A stretch of DNA of 35,797 nucleotides from an uncultured Alphaproteobacteria bacterium (GCA_937142855.1 CAKZQZ010000048.1:1-35797); one strand, 5' to 3'. Shown: positions 23,283 through 32,277, numbered from the stretch's first letter. The notes: generated from the sequence alone by a model not told the origin. Made by a program: numbers and translations.

Positions 23283-24353
23283 CTAATTATTTTTTCCAGA
23301 AATAATATCAATCATTGCCTTTGTAATTTTTTTAGTAGAACTGTTTCCACCCAGATCTTGAGGCAAGTATTTTTTATCATATGTAAGTTTTTCAATCGCA
23401 AACATTAATTTTTGAGCAGCCTTAAGCTCCCCTAAATTTTCTAGCATCATTACAGCAGACCAATAAGAGCCAATAGGATTGGCAATTCCTTTACCCATTA
23501 TATCAAATGCGGATCCATGAATGGGCTCAAACATTGATGGGTGTCGTTTATCAGGATCCAAATTTGCAGTAGGAGCAATGCCCATAGAACCTGATAAGGA
23601 TGCTGCCAAGTCTGTCAAAATGTCAGCATGAAGATTTGAAGCTACAACTGTGTCTATGCTCTTTGGGTCTAAAACCATTCTTGTAGTCATAGCATCAACA
23701 AGCATTTTATCTGTTGTAATATCTTTATAATCCTCTGATATCTCCTCAAAAATTTCATCCCACATTACCATGCCGTGTCGTTGAGCATTAGACTTAGTTA
23801 CAAGTGTTAGCAATTTTCTAGGTCTGGAACGTGCTATCTCAAAAGCAAATCTCTGTATTCTCTCTACACCTTGTTTTGTAAAGAGTGTAATATCCATAGC
23901 TGTATCATTACTGTAACCCTTGTGACTTCTTCCACCAATGCCAGAATACTCTCCTTCAGAATTTTCCCTAATAAAGGCCCAATCAATATCCTTTTCACTA
24001 ATATCCTTTAATGGTGAATTTATACCAGGAAGCAACCTTACGGGCCTTAAATTAGCATATTGATCAAGACCTTGACATATTTTTAATCTTAACCCCCAGA
24101 GAGTAATATGATCTGGAATTCCAGGATCGCCCGCGGATCCAAAATATATTGAATTAAAATTTTTAAGTTCTTCGACACCATCCTCAGGCATCATCACACC
24201 ATGTTTCCTGTAATGATCCGAACCCCAATCAAACTCCGTAAATTCTATTGGTAAATTAGATTCAACTTTTGAAAGGGCCTTTAATACTTCGACCCCACTA
24301 CTTATAACTTCCGTACCAATTCCGTCACCAGGTATTACGGCTATTTTATACAT
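23283..24353 (-). CDS. tartrate/D-malate dehydrogenase-like beta-decarboxylating enzyme
   Basis: A 356-residue NAD-dependent beta-decarboxylating dehydrogenase. It begins IAVIPGDGIGTEV and carries FGSAGDPGIPDHITLWG and KICQGLDQYANLRPVR, wording typical of the tartrate dehydrogenase/decarboxylase (TtuC) and D-malate dehydrogenase group. The metal/substrate region SNLHADILTDLAASLSGSMG and the HGSAFDIMG motif are intact. It probably oxidises a 2-hydroxy diacid such as tartrate or D-malate in the cytoplasm. It is first in a two-gene unit with the threonine synthase-like gene and divergent from fbpB. The exact substrate cannot be read from sequence. Confidence 0.88.
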   Translation of the reverse strand: MYKIAVIPGDGIGTEVISSGVEVLKALSKVESNLPIEFTEFDWGSDHYRKHGVMMPEDGVEELKNFNSIYFGSAGDPGIPDHITLWGLRLKICQGLDQYANLRPVRLLPGINSPLKDISEKDIDWAFIRENSEGEYSGIGGRSHKGYSNDTAMDITLFTKQGVERIQRFAFEIARSRPRKLLTLVTKSNAQRHGMVMWDEIFEEISEDYKDITTDKMLVDAMTTRMVLDPKSIDTVVASNLHADILTDLAASLSGSMGIAPTANLDPDKRHPSMFEPIHGSAFDIMGKGIANPIGSYWSAVMMLENLGELKAAQKLMFAIEKLTYDKKYLPQDLGGNSSTKKITKAMIDIISGKNN

Positions 24354-24397
24354 TTAACAACTTTCATTTTGATTAAATTATTATTAAAAAAGTTAGA

Positions 24398-24411
24398 ATT
24401 AGTATACTAAT
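24398..24411. promoter_or_regulatory. 14-bp palindrome between divergent genes
   Basis: ATTAGTATACTAAT, a perfect palindrome in the 98-nt space between the tartrate dehydrogenase-like gene and fbpB. It contains TATACT on both strands, so it can be a shared -10 region or an operator. No consensus Fur box is in this gap. Confidence 0.35.
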
Positions 24412-24451
24412 AAAAGTCCATATATTTTAATAATTGATTATAAATAATAAC

Positions 24452-26095
24452 ATGAGTTTTTTTTCAAATTTTTTAAAAACTAATAATAATTTTTATATGA
24501 AATTAATTTGTATTTCTATCATTTTCTTACTAATAGCACCTATAATTGCCATTATTTTTTCAAGTTTTGAAAATACATTTTCCTTATGGATACATCTAAT
24601 TAATACAAGACTAGAATTCTATTTGTACAACACTTTTCTTCTTATGTTTGGTGTTGGTGTAACAACATTTATTATAGGAGTAGGTCTTGCTTGGTTAATA
24701 TGTCGATACGATTTTTTTATGAAAAATATAATAGAATGGGCTTTATTATTACCACTTGCGTTGCCATCATACATAATAGCTTATTGTTATACAGATTTTT
24801 TAGAGTATAGCGGTTATCTCCAAACTCTTATTAGAAATATTTTTGAGTTAAACTCTCCAAATGAATATTTTTTTCCTGAAATAAGATCATTAGGAGGAGC
24901 AATATTTGTCATTTCTTTTGTATTATATCCTTATGTTTATTTAATAACAAAAGTAGCCTTCAGATCAACACCTACATCCTTATTAGAATTAGCTGAAATC
25001 AATGGTAAAAATCCTTTATATTCAGTGGCACTTCCTTTAGCCAGACCTGCCATTATTGCTGGCCTTTCATTAGTATTAATGGAAACAATTTCAGATTTTG
25101 GTACCGTAGATTTTTTTGCTGTAGAAACGATTACTTTAGGTATCTTTAATCTCTGGCTTGGAATGAATAACCTTGCTGCTGCTTCTCAACTAGCTCTAAT
25201 CGGTTTTACGTTTGTATTAGTTTTATTTGCATTAGAGCTTGCTGCAAGAAATAAACAAAGGTTTAATGATACTAAAATAACTTTATATAGAGGCTTTAAT
25301 AAAAAGGTATCTCCACTAAAAAATCTTTTTATTTTTGTGATCTGCCTATTACCCTTAGTTATAGGGTTCATAATACCAGTTTTAATCTTAATTATTAATT
25401 CTATAAGCTACCTAGATTTAGAAAGCTTTAATAACCTAATAAATCTCTCAATTAATTCTTTTTTAATAAGTATTATAACCTCATTAGTTATTGTAATTTT
25501 GTCATTGATCCTTGTTGTTGGTTTGAAATTTTATAATTTTAAGGGAATGAATTTTTTATCAACTGTTGCTGGAATAGGTTATGCTTTCCCAGGTATAATT
25601 ATAGCATTAGGTTCTCTTTTTTTTATATCTTTCCTTCAAAACACAACTAACTCAATATTTTTGTTTTTGGGTACTGAAATAGAAATTATTATGATTGGGT
25701 CATTTTTTATTTTAATATTTGCTTACGTTTCAAGATTTAATGCTGTGGCATTTGGAGCTATTAATAGCGGAATTAGTAGAATTCCTCCTAACATGATGGA
25801 AGCAAGCCTTACTTTAGGGAAGCCTTTTGGTTTTAGTTTTATAAAAATAATACTTCCCCTTATTAAGCCATCAATACTAACGGCTACAATTTTAGCCTTT
25901 GTAGATATAATTAAAGAATTACCAATCACCCTATTACTCAGGCCTTTTAATTTTGAGACTTTAGCAACATATGTATATCAATATGCCAATGATGAAATGC
26001 TCGGAAGGGCTTCTGGACCTGCTTTATTAATCGTATTCATTGGTCTCATACCTATATTATTTATAAATAATGTAATGAATAAAAAAACAATTTAA
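24452..26095 (+). CDS. fbpB: ferric iron ABC transporter permease FbpB
   Basis: Double-domain inner-membrane permease of the FbpABC/AfuABC type, moving Fe3+ across the membrane. The 547-residue product (ATG at 24452; a TTG at 24434 would add 6 residues) has about 12 membrane helices. Two binding-protein-dependent transport signature loops are present: EIANGKNPLYS-like (ELAEINGKNPLYSVALPLAR) in the first half and EASLTLGKPFGFSFIKIILP in the second. The motif FGTVDFFAVETITLGIF is typical of FbpB. The binding protein is at 26621-27658 on the other strand; the ATPase is not in the window. Confidence 0.92.
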   Translation: MSFFSNFLKTNNNFYMKLICISIIFLLIAPIIAIIFSSFENTFSLWIHLINTRLEFYLYNTFLLMFGVGVTTFIIGVGLAWLICRYDFFMKNIIEWALLLPLALPSYIIAYCYTDFLEYSGYLQTLIRNIFELNSPNEYFFPEIRSLGGAIFVISFVLYPYVYLITKVAFRSTPTSLLELAEINGKNPLYSVALPLARPAIIAGLSLVLMETISDFGTVDFFAVETITLGIFNLWLGMNNLAAASQLALIGFTFVLVLFALELAARNKQRFNDTKITLYRGFNKKVSPLKNLFIFVICLLPLVIGFIIPVLILIINSISYLDLESFNNLINLSINSFLISIITSLVIVILSLILVVGLKFYNFKGMNFLSTVAGIGYAFPGIIIALGSLFFISFLQNTTNSIFLFLGTEIEIIMIGSFFILIFAYVSRFNAVAFGAINSGISRIPPNMMEASLTLGKPFGFSFIKIILPLIKPSILTATILAFVDIIKELPITLLLRPFNFETLATYVYQYANDEMLGRASGPALLIVFIGLIPILFINNVMNKKTI

Positions 26096-26152
26096 TTGTT
26101 TGATGAATTATACTACTTTAATTTTATACTAAATATCTTGGGATAGTTAAGC

Positions 26153-26557
26153 ATGGCTAAGCTTTACGAAAAATGTATAAAAGTAGGATTAAGGATGACC
26201 TTGCCTAGAAAGATTATACTCGAAGTAATTGAAGATTCAGCCGATCACCCAGATGTTGATGAACTTTATAGAAGGGCTGTAGAAAAAGATAGGTCAATAT
26301 CGATTGCGACTGTTTATAGAACAACAAAACTTTTTGAAGAAGCAGGTATAATTGAGAGGTTAGATATTGGAGATGGAAGAGCCCGATATGAAGAGGCTGG
26401 TGAACACCATGAACATCTTATTGATATTGAAACTGGAGAAATAATTGAATTTCAAAATGAAGAATTAGAGGAAATGAAAAGACAGGTAGCCAAGAAAATG
26501 GGCTACGAGTTAGTAGATCACAGGTTAGAATTATTTGGAAAAAAAATTAAAAGTTAA
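26153..26557 (+). CDS. fur: Fur-family transcriptional regulator
   Basis: Iron/manganese-responsive repressor of 134 residues. The winged helix spans about 10-75 (GLRMTLPRKIILEVIE, SIATVYRTTKLFEEAGII). The metal-binding motif HHEHLID begins at H85 and is followed by TGEIIEFQNEELEEM, wording close to alphaproteobacterial Fur/Mur. Only one cysteine (C8) is present, so the structural zinc site with paired cysteines is absent, as is common in this group. It is 57 nt after fbpB and near a Fur box at fbpA, suggesting it regulates these neighbours. Whether it senses Fe or Mn cannot be decided. Confidence 0.92.
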   Translation: MAKLYEKCIKVGLRMTLPRKIILEVIEDSADHPDVDELYRRAVEKDRSISIATVYRTTKLFEEAGIIERLDIGDGRARYEEAGEHHEHLIDIETGEIIEFQNEELEEMKRQVAKKMGYELVDHRLELFGKKIKS

Positions 26558-26620
26558 ATATTTTTTATTTTTAAATTATTAGACTTATTCAAAAATTTTC
26601 ATAAATAAATCGTAGTTTAA

Positions 26621-27658
26621 TTACCATCCAACTCTATCAATTATCATTTGAGCATCCTTTGAAAAATCTGCTATTTTACTTATTGGTAAAGCATCTGCTT
26701 TAAAAGTGCCCCACTCCATAATTTTACCATCAGGTTTTACATTAGGATTGACAGGATATTCGAAATTTATATTTGAATATATTTTCTGTGCTTTAGGCAT
26801 AGTTAACCATTCAACAAATTTTAAGGCCTCATTATAATTTTTCGAAAACTTTGCGATGGCAGCACCAGATACATTTATATGTTGTCCCCTATTATTTTGA
26901 TTATAAAAAATTATGTCAGTCGCCTCAGCCCATTTTTTTTGTTCAGGGTTTTTTTCATTAAATTTCATAAGAGCAAAATAATATGTGTTCATTAATACAA
27001 TATCACACTCACCTGAGTAAATTGCTTTTGCTTGAGCTCTATCATTCCCTTTTGCTTTTCTGGCAAAATTAGACACTAATGCTTCTGCCCATAGTTGCGC
27101 TTTTCTTTCACCATGATGAGCTATTATTGATGCTAATAAAGCTCTATTATATGGATGACTACCTATTCTAGTGCATATTTTACCTTTAAATTTTGGATCT
27201 GCTAAATCTTCAATGTTTTGTATTTCATCAACATTTACTCTTTTGTTAGAAACCCCAATAACTCTTGCCCTGGTAGATAAACTAACCCATTTTTTATTTA
27301 CGTCTCGTAAATGATCAGGCACATTTCTATCAATAATTTTTGAGTTTATTGTTCTTACTAAATCCATATCAGCAAGTTCTGATAATCTTGAAATATCTAC
27401 GGTAAGGATTACGTCTGCAGGAGAGTTCTTACCTTCAGATTTAAGTCTTTGGGCAAGGCCTTTCTTAGCATGTAGAATATTAAATTTAACAGCATATTCT
27501 TTTTCGTACTCACTTGTAAAAGGGGCAAGCAGGGCTGGACTTCTATTTGAATAAATATTGATTTCATTTGCACTTGCACGGTGAATTCCAAAAATGAATA
27601 TCGAAATACAAAATATCAGGTTGGAAATACAGAAAATAAAAGGTTTGAAAGATGTCAT
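26621..27658 (-). CDS. fbpA: ferric iron-binding periplasmic protein FbpA
   Basis: Periplasmic Fe3+-binding protein that feeds FbpB. The 345 residues start with a signal peptide (about 1-30, ending ASA). The mature part begins NEINIYSNRSPALLAPF. The tandem tyrosines Y226-Y227 in NTYYFALM are the usual iron ligands, and SGAAIAKFSKN, VEWLTMPKAQKIYSNINFEYPV are family-typical. Y36 in NIYSNR may also contribute. Its promoter (27708-27713 for -35) is overlapped by a Fur box, so expression should be low in iron-replete cells. It converges on fur. Confidence 0.94.
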   Translation of the reverse strand: MTSFKPFIFCISNLIFCISIFIFGIHRASANEINIYSNRSPALLAPFTSEYEKEYAVKFNILHAKKGLAQRLKSEGKNSPADVILTVDISRLSELADMDLVRTINSKIIDRNVPDHLRDVNKKWVSLSTRARVIGVSNKRVNVDEIQNIEDLADPKFKGKICTRIGSHPYNRALLASIIAHHGERKAQLWAEALVSNFARKAKGNDRAQAKAIYSGECDIVLMNTYYFALMKFNEKNPEQKKWAEATDIIFYNQNNRGQHINVSGAAIAKFSKNYNEALKFVEWLTMPKAQKIYSNINFEYPVNPNVKPDGKIMEWGTFKADALPISKIADFSKDAQMIIDRVGW

Positions 27659-27674
27659 TTAGTTTTTCTCTTTT

Positions 27675-27713
27675 GTTAATGATAATCATTATCATAAAGA
27701 TTATCACTGTCAA
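27675..27713 (-). promoter_or_regulatory. fbpA promoter with Fur box
   Basis: Plus-strand 27675-27693 reads GTTAATGATAATCATTATC, matching the 19-bp Fur consensus GATAATGATAATCATTATC at 18 of 19 positions. On the minus strand a TTGACA (-35) is at 27713-27708, and with 16 nt spacing a TAATGA-like -10 falls inside the Fur box. The box centre is about 26 nt upstream of the fbpA ATG. Repression of fbpA by iron-loaded Fur is the direct reading. Confidence 0.88.
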
Positions 27714-27719
27714 TACCTT

Positions 27720-28697
27720 TTATCCCCCTCCTATTAATATTCCAGCGGCAAGAACTAATGACCCTCCAAAAACAACTTGGAATATAGCCTTAGTAAATTT
27801 TATTTTCATATATTTTGTTTGTATCCACGCAATAGCCCATAACTCTACTAAAACAAATAACATTGCTATAACAGTTGCCGTATAGAAATCAGCTATTAAA
27901 TATGGTAACGCATGACCTAAACCACCCAGAGTTGTCATTATACCAGAGGCAAATCCTCTTTTTACTGGAGAACCTCTTCCAGATAGAACTCCGTCATCAT
28001 GTACCGCTTCAGTAAAACCCATCGAAATACCAGCACCAATAGAAGCCGCTAAACCTACTAATAAGGTTGTATGACTATCCTTAGTTGCAAAAGCAGTAGC
28101 AAATATAGGGGCTAATGTAGAGACTGATCCATCCATTAATCCTGCAAGACCTGGCTGTACCCAAGTTAGTATAAATTGTTTTTCATCTTTTTTAATCTCT
28201 TCATCACCAATTTCTGATGATTCAATTTTAGAAAGTTTAAGAGTGGCCTTCTCCCCATGTTTACTTTCAATTGCTGCTAAATCACCTAACAGCTTACGAA
28301 CATCTGGGTCATTAGCCTTTTGAGTTGCATCATAATAAAAGTTAGCAGCGTCACTCTCCATCTTTACAATCTCTTTTCTGACTGTAGATAGAGATAGATT
28401 TTTTGTAAGCCATAAAGGACGTCTAGAATAAAAACCAGAGACGTGTTCACGTTTAATATATGGTATTATATCGTTAAATTTTGTTTTATATAAATCTAAT
28501 AAAAGTCTTCTATGTTCATTTTCTTCATCACACATTTCTTGAAACATTTTTGATGTTTCAGGAAACTCCGTTAAAAAATAAGAAGCGTATTGTTGATAAA
28601 TTTTTGCATCTTCTTCTTCTGCAAATATTGCTAATGCAAGAACCTCTTTATCAGATAGTTTATGATATTTTTTTTTATTGTAAAAAAAAGCAGGCAC
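27720..28697 (-). CDS. mbfA: membrane-bound ferritin/iron exporter MbfA
   Basis: A fusion of a ferritin-like domain and a VIT1/CCC1-type membrane domain; MbfA exports or stores iron in alphaproteobacteria. The product is 325 residues and starts with GTG at 28697 behind TGGAGAT. The N-terminal domain (about 1-165) has the diiron ligands expected: E27-E29 region, E59xxH62, E114 and E144xxH147. Residues about 180-325 form the membrane domain with GLMDGSVSTLAPIFA, GISMGFTEAV and a glycine-rich C-terminal helix. Expected to be induced by iron excess, opposite to fbpA, which starts 61 nt beyond its stop codon. Confidence 0.94.
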   Translation of the reverse strand: MPAFFYNKKKYHKLSDKEVLALAIFAEEEDAKIYQQYASYFLTEFPETSKMFQEMCDEENEHRRLLLDLYKTKFNDIIPYIKREHVSGFYSRRPLWLTKNLSLSTVRKEIVKMESDAANFYYDATQKANDPDVRKLLGDLAAIESKHGEKATLKLSKIESSEIGDEEIKKDEKQFILTWVQPGLAGLMDGSVSTLAPIFATAFATKDSHTTLLVGLAASIGAGISMGFTEAVHDDGVLSGRGSPVKRGFASGIMTTLGGLGHALPYLIADFYTATVIAMLFVLVELWAIAWIQTKYMKIKFTKAIFQVVFGGSLVLAAGILIGGG

Positions 28698-28914
28698 AAA
28701 TATCTCCAGTAAATATCAACTTATCATGATCTTAATTTTAAGTCATTGATTTGATTATTTTTACTTAATTTATTATTTATAACTTAAAAATAAAATATGA
28801 ACATTGAACAATAACATCATTCAGTTTTATTATCATTTAAACCAATCCAAAAATATAGTAATGTTCGAACTTAATTGTTAATATTTTTTTGTTATCTAGA
28901 AAGAATTTATAATC

Positions 28915-30036
28915 ATGCAAAATTTTACAATAGCCACAATTCCTGGAGACGGAATAGGAAAAGATATAATAAAATCAGCTATTGAGTTAGTCGATTTGTC
29001 CTCTGAAATTATAGGCGGTTTTAAATGTGAATGGGAAATGATTGATGCTGGAGCTGAGTATTATTCTAAAAATGGAACCGATGTGGAGCCTCAAGGTGAA
29101 GACAGAATAAATGAAGCCGATAGCATTTTTCTTGGAGCAATTGGGTTACCCTCAGTTAGATATGAAGATGGAACAGAGATATGCCCTCACCTTAGATTTA
29201 GAGAGATGTTTAGCTTATATGCTGGCGTTAGACCTGTAAAAGCCTATCCAAACATAACGAATAGGTTAAGTAATAAGTTATCAAGTAAAATTGATTTAGT
29301 CATATTAAGAGAATCAACCGAAGGTTTGTTTTATACAGCAGCAGTTCATAATAGATGCCCTGTAGACAATAATGATGAAGTTCAGGACATTATGCGTATT
29401 ACAAGAAATACCACTGAAAAACTTCATGATTTTGCATTCAAGTTAGCACGACAGAGAAAAAAGAAAGGAAAGTTGGGCAAAGTGACTTGCGTCGATAAAG
29501 CCAATGTGTTTCGTTCTCAAGCATTTTTTAGAAAAATTTTTGATGAAAGAAAAACTAATTTCCAAGATATTCAATCCGATCATTGTTACGTAGATGCTAT
29601 GGCTTTAAATTTAATCAGAAACCCTTGGGAATATGATGTTATGGTCATGGAAAATATGTTTGGTGATATATTATCTGACCTAGGTGGCGGTTTGGTTGGT
29701 GGCATGGGCATGGCATCGTGTGCAGAAATTGGAGACAATCATGGATTATTTCAGCCAGCTCACGGAAGTGCCCCAGACATTATGGGTCAAGACAAAGCTA
29801 ATCCATTGGCTACCATACTAAGTTCCACTCTAATGCTTGATTATTTAGCTGATAAAAATAATTGTTCAAATGCGGCTAAAAGTTCTAAGTTGATTGAGAC
29901 GGCTATAGAAGTTGGATTTCAAAAAAATAAGCTAAGGCCTATGGAATTTGGTGGTGACATGGGAACGCAAGCCATTACCAAAGAATTGATGGATTTATTA
30001 AAAGATACAAATGTTCAAAAAGAAGCATTAAATTAA
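28915..30036 (+). CDS. isopropylmalate/tartrate dehydrogenase-like enzyme
   Basis: A 373-residue NAD-dependent beta-decarboxylating dehydrogenase of the same superfamily as the gene at 23283-24353 but clearly a separate subgroup. Motifs: IATIPGDGIGKDI, LGAIGLPSVRYEDG, RESTEGLF, the metal/substrate segment ENMFGDILSDLGGGLVGGMG and PAHGSAPDIMGQDKANPLA. It starts a three-gene operon with the ABM-fold protein (18 nt) and the DUF1537 kinase (16 nt after that). In known acid-sugar pathways the partner dehydrogenase is PdxA2, so this enzyme may replace it, oxidising and decarboxylating a phosphorylated four-carbon acid (inference). Confidence 0.9.
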   Translation: MQNFTIATIPGDGIGKDIIKSAIELVDLSSEIIGGFKCEWEMIDAGAEYYSKNGTDVEPQGEDRINEADSIFLGAIGLPSVRYEDGTEICPHLRFREMFSLYAGVRPVKAYPNITNRLSNKLSSKIDLVILRESTEGLFYTAAVHNRCPVDNNDEVQDIMRITRNTTEKLHDFAFKLARQRKKKGKLGKVTCVDKANVFRSQAFFRKIFDERKTNFQDIQSDHCYVDAMALNLIRNPWEYDVMVMENMFGDILSDLGGGLVGGMGMASCAEIGDNHGLFQPAHGSAPDIMGQDKANPLATILSSTLMLDYLADKNNCSNAAKSSKLIETAIEVGFQKNKLRPMEFGGDMGTQAITKELMDLLKDTNVQKEALN

Positions 30037-30054
30037 TAAAAATGGGAGCAATTT

Positions 30055-30345
30055 ATGTTTGTCATAACTGTTAAGTTTGTAATACACGAAGAGTTTATAG
30101 AAAAATTTAAACAAAGAATTTTACAACAAGCAAGAGACTCTCTCGAATTAGAAAAAGAGTGCCATGAATTTGATGTATGTCATGATCCTAATGATGTAAC
30201 AGTTGTATTCTTATACGAAACATACACGGATAAAGATGCTTTTGATGTTCACTTGAATAGTGAACATTATAAAAACTTCAATGAAGAAGTGACGCCGTGG
30301 GTAAAAGAAAAAATAGTTACCCAATTAGTTAAACAAGAATTATAA
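30055..30345 (+). CDS. ABM (antibiotic biosynthesis monooxygenase)-fold protein
   Basis: A 96-residue protein of the dimeric alpha-beta barrel ABM type, related to YgiN/LsrG. It begins FVITVKFVIHEEFIEKFKQRI, then ECHEFDVCHDPNDVTVVFLYE, DAFDVHLNSEHYKNF and a final helix. Such proteins act as small oxygenases or isomerases on sugar or quinone-like substrates. It is the middle gene of the acid-sugar operon. A side-chain isomerase or detoxifying role in that pathway is likely, but the substrate is unknown. Confidence 0.85.
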   Translation: MFVITVKFVIHEEFIEKFKQRILQQARDSLELEKECHEFDVCHDPNDVTVVFLYETYTDKDAFDVHLNSEHYKNFNEEVTPWVKEKIVTQLVKQEL

Positions 30346-30361
30346 TTTAGGTTTTAGGTTT

Positions 30362-31630
30362 ATGAAGTTAGGTATAATAGGTGATGATTTTACAGGTTCT
30401 TCAGATATTGCAAATAATCTCAAGAAATCTGGAATGCAAGTTTCTATGTATGCCGGTATTCCACATTCCATAGCTAAAGACGAACAAAATCATTCAACAG
30501 ATGCAATTGTAATAGCCTTAAAAACAAGAACTATACCTATTGAAAATGCAATATCCGAGAGCTTGAAAGCTCTTTCTTGGTTAAAGGAATGTGGTTGCCA
30601 ACAATTTATTTTTAAATATTGTTCAACATTTGATTCAACAAAAAAAGGAAATATTGGCCCAGTTACTGATGCTTTAATGAAAGAATTAAAAACGGATTTT
30701 ACGATAGCTTGTCCATCATTTCCAGACGCAGGAAGAACAGTTTATAATGGACACATGTTTGTTAATGGCGTCCCATTAAATGAATCAGGTATGCAAAATC
30801 ACCCTCTTACACCAATGACCGATCATAATCTAGTTAGATGGCTCAATTATCAAACCGAAGGCAAGGTGGGTCTTGTAGATTCAACTTCAATCGCAAACGG
30901 CGTAGATAGTGTCATTGGTAAAATTAATGAATTAAAAAACAATGGTTATCAATACGCCATTATTGATACTATTAAGAATGAAGATTTCGATATTATATGT
31001 AATGCGGTAAAAGATTTACCCTTCCTTACTGGAGGATCTGGCATTGCACTAGGCTTACCACAAATTTATAAAGATAGAGGATATCTATCAGGATCAAACT
31101 TTAAAATACCAGAAAATAATTCTAATGCTGTAATCATGTCAGGTTCATGTTCAAATGCGACATTAGAGCAAATTAATATTTATAAAGAAAATAACCCTTC
31201 ATTTTACGTAGATCCTGATAATGTTATGAATAACCAAAACTTACTTGGAACTGTTTTTGATTGGATTAAAGAAAATGAAACAAAATCACCATTGGTATAT
31301 TCATCATCTGAAAGCAAAATAGTTACAGAAAAACAAAGTCAGTACGGCCAAGAGATTTTAGCTGATAAAATTGAAGTTTTCTTTGAAAAATTATCTAAGA
31401 AACTTGTTGAAGATAATTTTGGAAGATTTATCTCTGCAGGAGGTGAAACCTCAGGTGCAATTATAAAAGGTCTTGGTGTACAAGAATTAAAAATAGGCGA
31501 AGAAATTTCACACGGCGTTCCAGCTTTATGGTCCCCTCATTCATATGGTCAAAAACCAATTTCAATCACCCTTAAATCCGGGAATTTCGGACAAAAAGAT
31601 TTTTTTGAACGAGCCCTTAATATACTCTAA
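30362..31630 (+). CDS. DUF1537-family four-carbon acid-sugar kinase
   Basis: ATP-dependent kinase family that phosphorylates four-carbon sugar acids such as threonate or erythronate at O4. The 422 residues begin KLGIIGDDFTGSSDIA (GDDFTGS at 7-13, the family N-terminal signature). The middle has TACPSFPDAGRTVYNG-like wording and the C-terminal ATP-binding region has ISAGGETSGAIIKGLG near residue 360. It is third in the operon after the dehydrogenase and ABM genes and overlaps the convergent RraA-like gene by 4 nt. The substrate stereochemistry cannot be read from sequence, so I give no OtnK or DtnK symbol. Confidence 0.92.
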   Translation: MKLGIIGDDFTGSSDIANNLKKSGMQVSMYAGIPHSIAKDEQNHSTDAIVIALKTRTIPIENAISESLKALSWLKECGCQQFIFKYCSTFDSTKKGNIGPVTDALMKELKTDFTIACPSFPDAGRTVYNGHMFVNGVPLNESGMQNHPLTPMTDHNLVRWLNYQTEGKVGLVDSTSIANGVDSVIGKINELKNNGYQYAIIDTIKNEDFDIICNAVKDLPFLTGGSGIALGLPQIYKDRGYLSGSNFKIPENNSNAVIMSGSCSNATLEQINIYKENNPSFYVDPDNVMNNQNLLGTVFDWIKENETKSPLVYSSSESKIVTEKQSQYGQEILADKIEVFFEKLSKKLVEDNFGRFISAGGETSGAIIKGLGVQELKIGEEISHGVPALWSPHSYGQKPISITLKSGNFGQKDFFERALNIL

Positions 31631-32277
31631 ATTTTTGCAAATTTCTTTAAAGCATTTGTAAATGTTAACCCATTCTCCATTTCGCCCATTGCTTTTTTAT
31701 CATCGGCAGAAAACTTCTCTGAGGCCTCAGTCACCTCCTTTAAATGTTCGATAGGAATACATAAAACACCTGTACCATCAGCAACTATAATATCGCCTTT
31801 TCTGACCCTAACACCTGCACAAATTATTGGTTCATTAATAGATAAAACTTTTATTCTTGTTTTTCCTGGGGTAGGTACCATGTGCTTAGAAAATGCCGGA
31901 AAGGCAAATTCAATAATTTCTTCCCTATCTCGAATTCCACCATCTACAACTAATCCGCCTATACCTTTCAATTTAGCAGCATAAGAAGCCATTCCGCCCC
32001 AAGTAGAAACCTGAGCTCCATTATTTGCTACTACAATAATATCACCAGAGTTTGCGGCATCGATCATATGCCCTACTTTAAAATCTTCAGTTGGGAAACT
32101 ACCAAATGGCCCTGTTGTCTCCTGTACTGTGATTGCTCTTCCAACCATTGTCATCCCAAAACCAGCTGGGGATAAATTATTCATCACTCCATTGAAACCT
32201 ATATCGTCTAATGCGTTTGCAATTGTTGGTGTTGCAATCTTTTTTAATCGTTCCATCAAATTTTCAATATCAGCCAT
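31627..32277 (-). CDS. RraA-like aldolase/decarboxylase
   Basis: A 216-residue protein of the RraA-like/HMG-aldolase family. These metal-dependent enzymes cleave or decarboxylate 2-oxo-4-hydroxy acids; RraA itself inhibits RNase E. The catalytic pattern G-x20-R-D-x2-E is present: G95, R116-D117 and E120 within VDGGIRDREEI. This supports enzyme function rather than a pure RNase inhibitor. It is convergent with the DUF1537 kinase (4-nt overlap). A lyase step producing pyruvate or oxaloacetate would fit the neighbouring acid-sugar catabolism (inference). Confidence 0.9.
   Translation of the reverse strand: MADIENLMERLKKIATPTIANALDDIGFNGVMNNLSPAGFGMTMVGRAITVQETTGPFGSFPTEDFKVGHMIDAANSGDIIVVANNGAQVSTWGGMASYAAKLKGIGGLVVDGGIRDREEIIEFAFPAFSKHMVPTPGKTRIKVLSINEPIICAGVRVRKGDIIVADGTGVLCIPIEHLKEVTEASEKFSADDKKAMGEMENGLTFTNALKKFAKI

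Noticed and set aside
24434-24451. TTG start for fbpB adding six residues
   Set aside because: No ribosome site supports it and the added residues are low-complexity; the ATG at 24452 is the simpler choice.
28863-28870. Palindrome GTTCGAAC upstream of the isopropylmalate dehydrogenase-like gene as an iron-control or other operator
   Set aside because: Only 8 bp, with no second copy near mbfA or in other iron genes; chance occurrence cannot be excluded.
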